Assembly: GCF_001423845.1 (NCBI RefSeq) | Contig: NZ_LMPM01000002.1 | Coordinates: 707,281-771,280, forward strand | From: Sphingomonas sp. Leaf357 | GTDB lineage: Bacteria > Pseudomonadota > Alphaproteobacteria > Sphingomonadales > Sphingomonadaceae | Direction of reading: 5' to 3' | DNA: 64,000 bases | In this document: piece after piece, positions 35,818 through 43,480 of the stretch | How positions within the stretch are numbered: position 1 is the stretch's first letter | Layout of the letters: each line of letters begins with the position of its first letter | The notes under the pieces: model-generated | The model's input: only the letters and a program-made list of their open reading frames with translations | What the model was told of the DNA's origin: nothing | Database searches by the model: none | Made by a program: the position numbers and the translations under genes

Positions 35818-36869
35818 TGCTGCTCGCGGCGGTGCTAGGGCTGGCGACACCCGTCGCGCCCGTTGCGCCCTGCTCGAACGGCACCGCCTTGGCCTATGTC
35901 TGCGGCACGGCGCATCCCGAGGACGTCGTCGCCATTCCCGGCACGCGCTGGATGGTCGCCAGCGGCTTCGCGCCCGGTGCCGGCCTGAAACTGGTCGATA
36001 CGACGAGCCGGCAGGCGACGCTCTGGTACGATGGCAGCGCGGCGCAGATCGACCCCGACCGCGCCGCGTATCCGGCCTGCCCCGGTCCGGTGGATGCGAC
36101 CCTGTTCAACGTGCGTGGCCTCAGCCTGCGCAAGACCGGCGACGGGCGTTACACGCTCCACGTCGTCAATCACGGCGGGCGCGAATCGATCGAGATCTTC
36201 GACGTGACGCTCGGCGGCGAGCGGCCGACCTTGCGCTGGCGCGGGTGCCGCCTGATGCCGCCCGGACAGGTCGGCAACGCCGTCGCCACCTTCGCCGACG
36301 GCACGATCCTCGTTACCGTCCTGACGCGGCCCGGCATGACGATCGCCGATTTCGTGCTCGGCAAGCGCACCGGCGCGGTGTGGCAATGGGCACCCGGTGC
36401 GACCGCCTTTACCGAAATTCCCGGCACGCAGTTGCCCGGCAATAACGGGCTGGAGACCGATCCCGACGACCGCCATTTCTATGTTGTCGCGTTCGGCTGG
36501 CATGCCGTCTTGGTCTATGACCGCCGGCATCCGAAAAGGCCCGTGCGCACGATCGAGATGCCCGGCTTCATGCCGGACAATGTGCATTGGACGGATGGTC
36601 GCCTGGTCGCCGCCGGGATGCGGCTGGACGAACCGGCCTGTGGCGGCCTGCGCAAGGTCGTGGATGGCGAGGCCGACAAGATGCTGTGCCACCGCGGCTA
36701 TGTCGTCGCGGCGATCGATCCGGCGTCGGGCGTCGTATCCACGCTCGCCTATGGCGCGCCGGAGGACGCTTTCAACGGCGTGTCGGCGGCGGCGATCGTC
36801 GGCGACACCCTTTGGCTGGGATCGTATCAGGCCGATCGCCTCGCCTATCGCCCCCTGCCCGGCCGCTAG
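35817..36869 (+). CDS. Exported SMP-30/lactonase-like beta-propeller protein
   Basis: A 350-residue protein with a short hydrophobic leader (MLLAAVLGLATPVAPVAP), so probably periplasmic. It has six-bladed propeller features: GNAVATFADGTILVT, NNGLETDPDDRHFYV and PDNVHWTDGRLVAAG supply the asparagine/aspartate residues that bind the central metal in SMP-30 and paraoxonase-like lactonases. It starts at TGATG, one base into the MFS stop. A role in opening a lactone form of the imported acid fits the context but is inference; an arylesterase activity is also possible. Confidence 0.7.
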   Translation: MLLAAVLGLATPVAPVAPCSNGTALAYVCGTAHPEDVVAIPGTRWMVASGFAPGAGLKLVDTTSRQATLWYDGSAAQIDPDRAAYPACPGPVDATLFNVRGLSLRKTGDGRYTLHVVNHGGRESIEIFDVTLGGERPTLRWRGCRLMPPGQVGNAVATFADGTILVTVLTRPGMTIADFVLGKRTGAVWQWAPGATAFTEIPGTQLPGNNGLETDPDDRHFYVVAFGWHAVLVYDRRHPKRPVRTIEMPGFMPDNVHWTDGRLVAAGMRLDEPACGGLRKVVDGEADKMLCHRGYVVAAIDPASGVVSTLAYGAPEDAFNGVSAAAIVGDTLWLGSYQADRLAYRPLPGR

Positions 36870-36908
36870 AGTCTGACGATTTCGGTTTGAAACGCACCTT
36901 CCCAAGAT

Positions 36909-37004
36909 CGTCATTCCCGCGAAGGCGGGAATCCATACTGGCTGAACTGAGTGGGTTTCTTGACGTGCAGTGATCATGGATTCCCGCCTTCGCGGGAATG
37001 ACGG
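36909..37004. repeat. Paired inverted REP-like repeat, family B
   Basis: Left arm 36909-36936 (CATTCCCGCGAAGGCGGGAA core) and right arm 36976-37004 are reverse complements, matching the element at 14199-14295. It lies between the convergent lactonase and TetR genes. It is the last clear REP-like element in the window. Confidence 0.8.
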
Positions 37005-37045
37005 ACGATTATCTCGACCGGATATTATCGCGCTCTAGCACGCGA

Positions 37046-37699
37046 TCACACCGGGCGGCAGGACGCCAATACGACCCCGACGACCTGTTCGCGGCGCTTC
37101 TCGACCGCCTCGGGCGACACCATGTCGCGGCGGAATATCTCGGAAAAGGTATAACGGTTCGACACGTTGTAGAAGCACAGGGCGCTGATCGTCATATGCA
37201 GTTCGATCGGGTCGAGATCGTCGCGGAACACGCCCTCGTCGCGGCCCTTGGCGATGATCTCCCCGAGTACCCGGATCACGCTCTCGTTGCGCCGCTTGAT
37301 CCCCGCGACATGCTTGATGAACTCGCCGTGATGCATGTTCTCGTTCATCACCAGCCGGACGAATTCGGGATGCTCGTGGTGATAGTCGAAGGTCAGCCGG
37401 ATATTGGCCCGTAGCGCCTCTTCCGCACCCATCGTCTCGATCGGCATCGCCGTCTCGGTTTCGCGGATGCGGGTATAGGCTTCCTCCAGCACGGCGCGAT
37501 ACAGCCCCTCCTTGCTCGCGAAATGATAATAGATCATCCGCTTGCTGGTGTTGGTGCGCTCGGCGATCTCGTCGATTCGCGCGCCGCTCAGGCCCTTGTC
37601 GGAGAATTCCTGGCGGGCGACCTCGAGGATGTTGGCCTTGGTCGCCTCCGAATCCGCGGCCCTCGTGCCGCGCGGCTCTGCTGTGGTCGCGATGGTCAA
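37046..37699 (-). CDS. TetR-family regulator of the shikimate-type locus
   Basis: A 217-residue regulator: helix-turn-helix at about 40-66 (RIDEIAERTNTSKRMIYYHF) with the SKEGLYRAVLEEAY continuation, then a long ligand-binding region rich in histidine near 115-125. The start appears to be TTG at 37699 with AGGG just upstream, because no in-frame ATG exists before the DNA-binding domain. It is followed on the same strand, upstream in transcription, by the carboxylesterase gene. It is the best candidate to bind the two GTACGAA inverted repeats at 33475 and 39501. Confidence 0.87.
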   Translation of the reverse strand: MTIATTAEPRGTRAADSEATKANILEVARQEFSDKGLSGARIDEIAERTNTSKRMIYYHFASKEGLYRAVLEEAYTRIRETETAMPIETMGAEEALRANIRLTFDYHHEHPEFVRLVMNENMHHGEFIKHVAGIKRRNESVIRVLGEIIAKGRDEGVFRDDLDPIELHMTISALCFYNVSNRYTFSEIFRRDMVSPEAVEKRREQVVGVVLASCRPV

Positions 37700-37765
37700 T
37701 GGTCCCTACCCGATCTGCCGTCACACCGCGTAAGGCGAAGCCCGCCCGCGATCAACCTGCGGCCG

Positions 37766-39439
37766 TCAATCGCGCGGGCCGGCGGGACGCGGCGGCACCG
37801 GCGTACGGGCGATCGGATGCGCCTCCAGCCAGTCGAGGCGAGCGGAATCCATTCGGCGCACGGCGATGGTGTCGCCGAACACCATCTCGCGCGGGCTCCG
37901 TTTCGTCCAGGCGGGCCAATCCGCACCGGGCCGGCCATCCCGCGCGAATGCGATCAGGTGATCCGTCATCGTATCGGACAGCGTGCGATCATAGGGCGTC
38001 CAGTCTCGCGTCCGGCGCAGGCGGTTGTAAACGTCGAGCGTGCCCAGCCAGTAGGGGATGTCGCCGGTATGATAGGCCCCCACCGTCGCCGGATCCTGAT
38101 CCGCGAAGGTCACGCCCGGGGTGTAGGGATGCTTGCGCGAGAATTCGTCGAGAAAAGCGGGCTGGCCGATCGCCGCCTGATCGCGCGCGCATTTCCGCGA
38201 GGCCAGCGCGAAGCCGCCGAGATGCGCGACGGTGCGCGCCATCGTTTTGGCCTCGACATCGGTCGCGGCGGGAAAGCGCTTCAGGAAGGCATCGGCATCC
38301 GCCCCGAACGCGCTCCGCGCGGTCGCGCGATACTCGGCGAGCGTCGCGACATGGCCGAACGGGCTCATCAGGATATCGATATCGTCGGTGTTCGAACTGG
38401 CGATGATCGGAACGCGGTTGATCCGCCCCGCGGCCAGCAGGCTGGCCTTCTGCTCCGGCAGCACCAGCCCGTCGACGATCGGCCCGCCGATGCGGATCCC
38501 GGCGACGTTCGCACCCAATTGGCTCTCGCTCTGGAGCGCGAGGATCCGGTCGGCGGGCATGGCGCGCATCGCCGCGAGCGACTCCGCCTTGAGCCGTTGC
38601 TGCACCGCCAGGCCAACCGCTTCGGCCTCGGCGAGCGTCGGCATCGTATCGCGGTAATTGCACCAGCTCGTCATCGCGGCGCTACGGAACAGATCCTTCG
38701 CCTCGGGCGAGAAGATCATCGCCGCGACCGACAGCGCGCCCGCCGATTGCCCGACGATCGTCACCTGATCGGGATCGCCCCCGAACGCCGCGATGTTCGC
38801 CCGCACCCAGCGCAATGCCGCGATCTGGTCCATCAGTGCATAATTGCCCGAATGGCCGCCCTGCTCGCGGCTGAGTTCTGGATGTGCCAGAAAACCGAAT
38901 GCCCCCACGCGGTAATTGAAGTTGACGAACACCGCGCCGCGTCGCGCCACGTCCGCACCGCCGTAATTGGGCATGCCCGACGATCCGATCGTGAAGCCGC
39001 CGCCATAGATGAACACGATCACCGGCACCTTCTTGGCGGCGGGTCGGGCGGCGGGTGCCCAGACGTTCATGTAGAGGCAGTCCTCGGACGTCGCCTCCTC
39101 GCCGAAATAATGATTGATGCCGTGCGGCCGCAGCACTTGGATGCATTCCGGCCCGGTGCGGTCGGCATTGCGCACGCCGTCCCAGACGATCGGGCGCGGT
39201 GCCGCCCAGCGCAGATCGCCGACCGGCGGCGCGGCATAGGGGATGCCGAGATATGCGCGGACGCCGTCCGCGATCTGCGTGCCGGCGATGGCCCCCGCTT
39301 GCGTCCGCACCGGGTCCGACGCGATCGGCTGCATCGCCTGTGTGCGGATCGGGTCGGCCGGTGTCTCGTCCGCCATCGCGCCGACGGCGCAAGCGGCGAG
39401 GAGGGTCGATGCCATCAGCATGCGGAAGCGCGTCTTCAT
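37766..39439 (-). CDS. Carboxylesterase type B, probable lipoprotein
   Basis: A 557-residue esterase whose leader ends in a lipobox-like LAAC (Cys17), suggesting membrane anchoring. Oxyanion YGGGF is at 145-149 and nucleophile S232 in GQSAGALS. The acid residue falls in SSNTDDIDIL, aspartate instead of the usual glutamate, and the histidine in GAYHTGDIPYWLG. Such enzymes cleave aromatic or aliphatic esters; beside a QuiC-like gene it could free shikimate or quinate from hydroxycinnamate or gallate esters. Divergent from the DUF3237-QuiC operon with a shared operator between them; the TetR gene follows 66 bp downstream. Confidence 0.88.
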   Translation of the reverse strand: MKTRFRMLMASTLLAACAVGAMADETPADPIRTQAMQPIASDPVRTQAGAIAGTQIADGVRAYLGIPYAAPPVGDLRWAAPRPIVWDGVRNADRTGPECIQVLRPHGINHYFGEEATSEDCLYMNVWAPAARPAAKKVPVIVFIYGGGFTIGSSGMPNYGGADVARRGAVFVNFNYRVGAFGFLAHPELSREQGGHSGNYALMDQIAALRWVRANIAAFGGDPDQVTIVGQSAGALSVAAMIFSPEAKDLFRSAAMTSWCNYRDTMPTLAEAEAVGLAVQQRLKAESLAAMRAMPADRILALQSESQLGANVAGIRIGGPIVDGLVLPEQKASLLAAGRINRVPIIASSNTDDIDILMSPFGHVATLAEYRATARSAFGADADAFLKRFPAATDVEAKTMARTVAHLGGFALASRKCARDQAAIGQPAFLDEFSRKHPYTPGVTFADQDPATVGAYHTGDIPYWLGTLDVYNRLRRTRDWTPYDRTLSDTMTDHLIAFARDGRPGADWPAWTKRSPREMVFGDTIAVRRMDSARLDWLEAHPIARTPVPPRPAGPRD

Positions 39440-39499
39440 CCATCCTCCTCGCCGGGCGCAACGAACCTCTTGCCGATTTCAGCCCCGGAGCGCACAACG

Positions 39500-39518
39500 T
39501 GTACGAAATGGTTCGTGA
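39500..39518. promoter_or_regulatory. Putative TetR operator, site 2
   Basis: GTACGAAATGGTTCGTGA (39501-39518) repeats the first site at 16 of 18 positions, and the T before it is also shared. It lies in the 117-bp divergent region between the carboxylesterase and DUF3237 genes. Confidence 0.68.
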
Positions 39519-39556
39519 TCGTCAAGGAGCGAACCTGGACTAGGGGACGAGCGAGC

Positions 39557-40099
39557 ATGGACGGGCTGGCGACGCGGCGCGCATTTTTCGGAACGATGGC
39601 CGTGGCGGCACTTCCGGCGATCCTGCCGGCCGAGGCGCTCGCCGCGCCGCTGCCGCCCGACGACGCGACGCCCAAGGTGGAATTCGCCTTCGCCGCACGC
39701 GTCCTGCTGGAGCCGACCCGCGAGATCGGCCGCACCCCATACGGCATCCGTCGCCGCATCCCGATCATCGGCGGAACGTTCGAAGGGCCCCGCATTCGCG
39801 GCCGCGTGCTGCCGGGCGGGGCCGACTGGCAGCTTCAACGCGCCGACGATTATACGCTGATCGAGGCCGACTACATGATCCAGGCCGAGGACGGCACGCA
39901 GATCCATGTGCGCAATCGCGGCCTCACCAACACCCGCGTCGCCGGTGCCAAGGCCCGTTATCTGCGCACCGTCCCCGAATTCGAGGCGCCGACCGGGCCG
40001 CACGATTGGCTCAACCAGTCGATCTTCGTCGGCAGCCTGCAAGGCGTGCCCGCCGGGGGGCCGCCCTCGGTCATCGTCAACGTCTTCCGTCTCGCCTGA
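39557..40099 (+). CDS. DUF3237 family protein with export signal
   Basis: A 180-residue protein. The leader ATRRAFFGTMAVAALPA resembles a twin-arginine signal, with cleavage near EALAAP. The body (KVEFAFAARVLLEPTREIG, GGTFEGPRIRGRVLPGGADW, FVGSLQGVPAG) is a single DUF3237 beta-barrel domain, whose biochemical role is not established. It is 11 bp ahead of the QuiC-like gene and shares its promoter, so a part in shikimate-type compound use is probable. ATG at 39557 chosen to include the whole signal. Confidence 0.8.
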   Translation: MDGLATRRAFFGTMAVAALPAILPAEALAAPLPPDDATPKVEFAFAARVLLEPTREIGRTPYGIRRRIPIIGGTFEGPRIRGRVLPGGADWQLQRADDYTLIEADYMIQAEDGTQIHVRNRGLTNTRVAGAKARYLRTVPEFEAPTGPHDWLNQSIFVGSLQGVPAGGPPSVIVNVFRLA

Positions 40100-40110
40100 G
40101 GAACCGTCCG

Positions 40111-41979
40111 TTGCGCACCTCCATCGCCACCGTCTCGGTCAGCGGCACGCTCGAACAGAAACTCACCGCGATCGCCGCCGCGGGCTATGATTCGGTCGAA
40201 ATCTTCGAAACCGACCTCCTGTCCTGCGCCGCATCCCCTCGGCAAATCGCCGGTCAGCTCGATGATCTAGGCCTGACCTGCGCCCTCTACCAACCATTCC
40301 GTGATTTCGAGGGTATGCCTGGCGACCTGCGGCAGCGTGCCTTCGACCGGGCCGAGCGCAAGTTCGACGTCATGGGCGAACTCGGCACCGACCGGATCCT
40401 GTTCTGCTCGAACTGCTCGCCCCAGTCGCTCGGCGAGCAGGAGCGCATCGTCGACGATTTCCGCGCTCTGGGCGAACGCGCCGCGGCGCGCGGCGTCCTG
40501 GTCGGCTATGAGGCTTTGGCCTGGGGGCGGCACGTCTACGATCACCGCCAGGTGTGGGAAATCGTCAAGGCAGTCGATCATCCGTCGATCGGCATCCTGC
40601 TCGACAGCTTCCACTCGCTCTCGCGCGACATCCCGAACGAAACCCTGGCGGAGATCGACCCGAACAAGATCGTCTTCGTCCAGTTGGCAGACGCTCCGCT
40701 GCTGTCGATGGACCTGCTGTTCTGGAGCCGCCATTTCCGCTGCATGCCGGGCCAGGGCGACCTTCCCGTTGCCGGCTTTGTCGCCGAACTGCTCAAGCTC
40801 GGCTATGACGGTCCATTGTCGCTCGAGATCTTCAACGACCGGTTTCGCGCGGGATCGACCGCCTTGGTCGCGCAGGACGGGTTGCGCTCGCTTGTCGCCG
40901 TCCACGATCAGGCCGAACGGCTGATCGGCAGACGCTCGCCGCTGCCACCCCCTGCCCAGATCGGCGGCGTGGAATTCATCGAGTTCGCGGCCTCGGACGA
41001 GGAAGCAAGACGGCTGGAGCCGCTCTTCACTGGGCTCGGCTTCGCCAAGATCGGGCAGCATCGCTCGAAACAGGTCGATCGCTGGCGTCAGGGGACGATC
41101 AACCTCGTCGTCAACCGCGAGCAACGCGGCTTCGCGCATTCCTACGAGGTCGTGCACGGTGCCTCGATCTGCGCGCTCGGCCTGACCGTGCAGAACCCCG
41201 ATGCGACACTGCGCCGCGCGCGTGCGCTCGGCATTCAGCGCTACGACGAGGGCACACCGCGCAAAAGTGCCGGCATGCCGGCGCTGCGCGGGGTCGGCGG
41301 CAGCCTGATCTATTTGCTGCGCGAAGGCGCCACCGACCGGATCTGGACCGATGAGTTCCGTCCATTGCCGAGCAACGACGACGATGCCGGCCTGGACAAG
41401 ATCGACCATGTTGCCGCCTCGGTCGACATCGACGAATTCCTGTCGTGGCAATTGTACTGGACGGCCCTGTTCGACGTGGCGAAACAGGTCGAACTCGAAA
41501 TCCCCGATCCCGCCGGCCTTGTGCAGAGCCGGGCGATCGAAGGATCGGATGGCGCGTTCCGCATGACGATGAATGCATCGGGCGGGCGCGGCACGCTGTC
41601 GTCACGCTTCATCGGCAACGTGTTCGGTGCCGGTTTTCAGCACATCGCCTTCACCACCACCGATATCTTCGCCACCGCTCGCAAGCTGGCGGAAAAGGAT
41701 GTCGCGATGCTGGCGATTCCGGGCAATTACTACGAGGATCTGATCGCGCGCTTCGGCCTGGACCCGGATCTGGTCGCCGAGATGGCGGCGCACAATATCC
41801 TGTTCGACCGCGACGATGCCGGACACGAATATTGGCAGATCTACACCCGCGCGTTCGACAAACGCTTCTTCTTCGAGATCATCGAACGGCGCGGTGCCTA
41901 TGCCGGCTATGGTGCCGCCAACGCCCCGATCCGCCTCGGTGCGCAGAGCCGGTACCGCGCGGAGCCCGATCCCAGGTAG
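40111..41979 (+). CDS. quiC: 3-dehydroshikimate dehydratase / HPPD-like fusion (QuiC type)
   Basis: A 622-residue fusion. Residues 1-270 are a TIM-barrel of the sugar isomerase/AsbF-like kind with four metal ligands in expected places: E134 (VGYEALAWG), D165 (LLDSFHS), Q191 (FVQLAD) and E239 (LSLEIFND). Residues 285-620 are a 4-hydroxyphenylpyruvate dioxygenase-like vicinal-oxygen-chelate pair with H433 (IDHVA), H511 (FQHIAF) and E589 (FFFEIIERRG), the full 2-His-1-Glu set. Known QuiC proteins convert 3-dehydroshikimate to protocatechuate. Start is TTG at 40111, after GAGGA at 40099-40103; this restores the usual RTSIATVS beginning. Operon with DUF3237 gene. Confidence 0.9.
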   Translation: MRTSIATVSVSGTLEQKLTAIAAAGYDSVEIFETDLLSCAASPRQIAGQLDDLGLTCALYQPFRDFEGMPGDLRQRAFDRAERKFDVMGELGTDRILFCSNCSPQSLGEQERIVDDFRALGERAAARGVLVGYEALAWGRHVYDHRQVWEIVKAVDHPSIGILLDSFHSLSRDIPNETLAEIDPNKIVFVQLADAPLLSMDLLFWSRHFRCMPGQGDLPVAGFVAELLKLGYDGPLSLEIFNDRFRAGSTALVAQDGLRSLVAVHDQAERLIGRRSPLPPPAQIGGVEFIEFAASDEEARRLEPLFTGLGFAKIGQHRSKQVDRWRQGTINLVVNREQRGFAHSYEVVHGASICALGLTVQNPDATLRRARALGIQRYDEGTPRKSAGMPALRGVGGSLIYLLREGATDRIWTDEFRPLPSNDDDAGLDKIDHVAASVDIDEFLSWQLYWTALFDVAKQVELEIPDPAGLVQSRAIEGSDGAFRMTMNASGGRGTLSSRFIGNVFGAGFQHIAFTTTDIFATARKLAEKDVAMLAIPGNYYEDLIARFGLDPDLVAEMAAHNILFDRDDAGHEYWQIYTRAFDKRFFFEIIERRGAYAGYGAANAPIRLGAQSRYRAEPDPR

Positions 41980-41980
41980 C

Positions 41981-42002
41981 GCGTGGCGTCATCGACGCAC
42001 GC
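41981..42002. terminator. Possible bidirectional hairpin
   Basis: GCGTGGCGTC and GACGCACGC can pair around ATC with one bulge. It lies in the 25-bp gap between the convergent QuiC-like and trehalase genes. No T-run follows, so termination is uncertain. Confidence 0.35.
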
Positions 42003-42004
42003 GC

Positions 42005-43480
42005 TCAAAGCATCTTCAGCGTGACGCCGTTGGTCCAGCCGAAACCGGTCGCCACGACATATTCGCCGCCGCCGCCTGCAACGCCGGCCTCGACATCGTA
42101 TTTTTCGAACAAGTGTCCGGTGTCGCGATACTGGCCCTCGACCATCGCCAGCCACCGCGTGGTGATCGCCGAGGCCAGTGCATCGAGCCCGTAGCGGGCC
42201 AGGCCCGAGACGGCGATCCACTGCAACGGTGCCCAGCCGTTGGGTGCATCCCATTGCTGGCCGGTGGTGACGTTGGTGGTGCTGAGGCCACCGGGCGCGA
42301 GCAGGGTTGCCAACGCATCGGCCGTGCGCCCGGCACGCGCGGCGTCGGCGACGCCGGCGAACAGCGGGAACGCCATCGCCGCGCTCTTATGATCGCATGG
42401 CCGCCCGAGATCGAGATCGTGATCGGTATAATATCCGCCTGCATCGTGCCACAGATGCGTTTCGATCGCCCTGCGCCGCGCCGTCGCGCGCGCCGTAAAC
42501 GACGCCGCCACATCCAGCGCACCAGCCGCCGCGTGACCTTCGGCGATGGCGCTTTCCAAACCGTGCATCAGGCTGTTGAGATCGACCGGCACGATGCGGG
42601 TCGTGCGGATTGTGGCGAGCGTCCGCCCGTCGCCGAGCCAGCGCGAACTGAAATCCCAGCCGCTTTCCGCCGCCGCGCGCAGATCGCGCCACACCTCGCC
42701 CGCCGGGCGATCCGCTGCTTCGCGCGCGAGATCGACGTCCTCGACCCAGGATTCGTCGCGCGGCAGGGCGCAATCGTCCCAATAGCGATTCAGCAACGCG
42801 CCATCGCCCAGCCTGACGACGCGAGCATGCTCCTCGCCCGGCGCGATCGAATCCTCCCCCGCCATCCAGTATCGATGTTCGGCGACCATCCAGCCGAGCC
42901 GCCGCTGCCGGCCCGCGTCGCTGTCATCCTGCGACAGGCCGGCCATCAGATAGAAGAACGGCGGATGCGACCGGCTGAGATAATAGCTGCGCGTGCCATT
43001 GGGGATATGGCCGTAGCGGTCGATCAGGCTGCCGAAATCAGCGATCATGTCCTCGACCAAATCCTGCCGTCCCGACCGTGCGAGACCCAGCATCGTGAAA
43101 TAGCTGTCCCAATAATAGAGTTCGCGGAACCGCCCGCCGGGCACGACATAGCGGCGCGGCAGGGTCAACGCCGACGACCCGGCGGGGACGGCCATCGTCT
43201 CACGCGTGAGATCGTCCCACAGGGCATGGATATGCCCGGCCAAGGGCAAGCCATCCGGTCGCGGCGTGTCGCAATGCGACGGCAGGTCGAAATTGCGTGC
43301 GACGAACCCGCGCAACGCCTCGTCGTCGAGACCGGTGTCGGCGTTCCAATCGGCCATGATCGCCGCGACCGCGCGCAGCGGCACGGCATCCGCGAAGGTC
43401 TTGGAATCGGCGAACAGCCGCCGCTCCTGCACCGCGACGAACAGACTGCCAAACAATTCGGACGGGATCGGCAATCTCAC
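42005..43480 (-). CDS. GH37 trehalase, cytoplasmic
   Basis: A 491-residue glycoside hydrolase family 37 enzyme. Trehalase signature 1 is PGGRFRELYYWDSY (114-127) and signature 2 QWDAPNGWAPLQ (409-420), with HLFEKYDVEAG near the end. Family members split trehalose to two glucose molecules. There is no signal peptide, so it acts in the cytoplasm like TreF. The GTG at 43480 overlaps the MFS stop in a GTGA; a TTG at 43474 is an alternative. Co-transcribed with the MFS transporter, and downstream of two exported sulfatase genes; the natural substrate may be desulfated trehalose or a derivative. Confidence 0.88.
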   Translation of the reverse strand: MRLPIPSELFGSLFVAVQERRLFADSKTFADAVPLRAVAAIMADWNADTGLDDEALRGFVARNFDLPSHCDTPRPDGLPLAGHIHALWDDLTRETMAVPAGSSALTLPRRYVVPGGRFRELYYWDSYFTMLGLARSGRQDLVEDMIADFGSLIDRYGHIPNGTRSYYLSRSHPPFFYLMAGLSQDDSDAGRQRRLGWMVAEHRYWMAGEDSIAPGEEHARVVRLGDGALLNRYWDDCALPRDESWVEDVDLAREAADRPAGEVWRDLRAAAESGWDFSSRWLGDGRTLATIRTTRIVPVDLNSLMHGLESAIAEGHAAAGALDVAASFTARATARRRAIETHLWHDAGGYYTDHDLDLGRPCDHKSAAMAFPLFAGVADAARAGRTADALATLLAPGGLSTTNVTTGQQWDAPNGWAPLQWIAVSGLARYGLDALASAITTRWLAMVEGQYRDTGHLFEKYDVEAGVAGGGGEYVVATGFGWTNGVTLKML

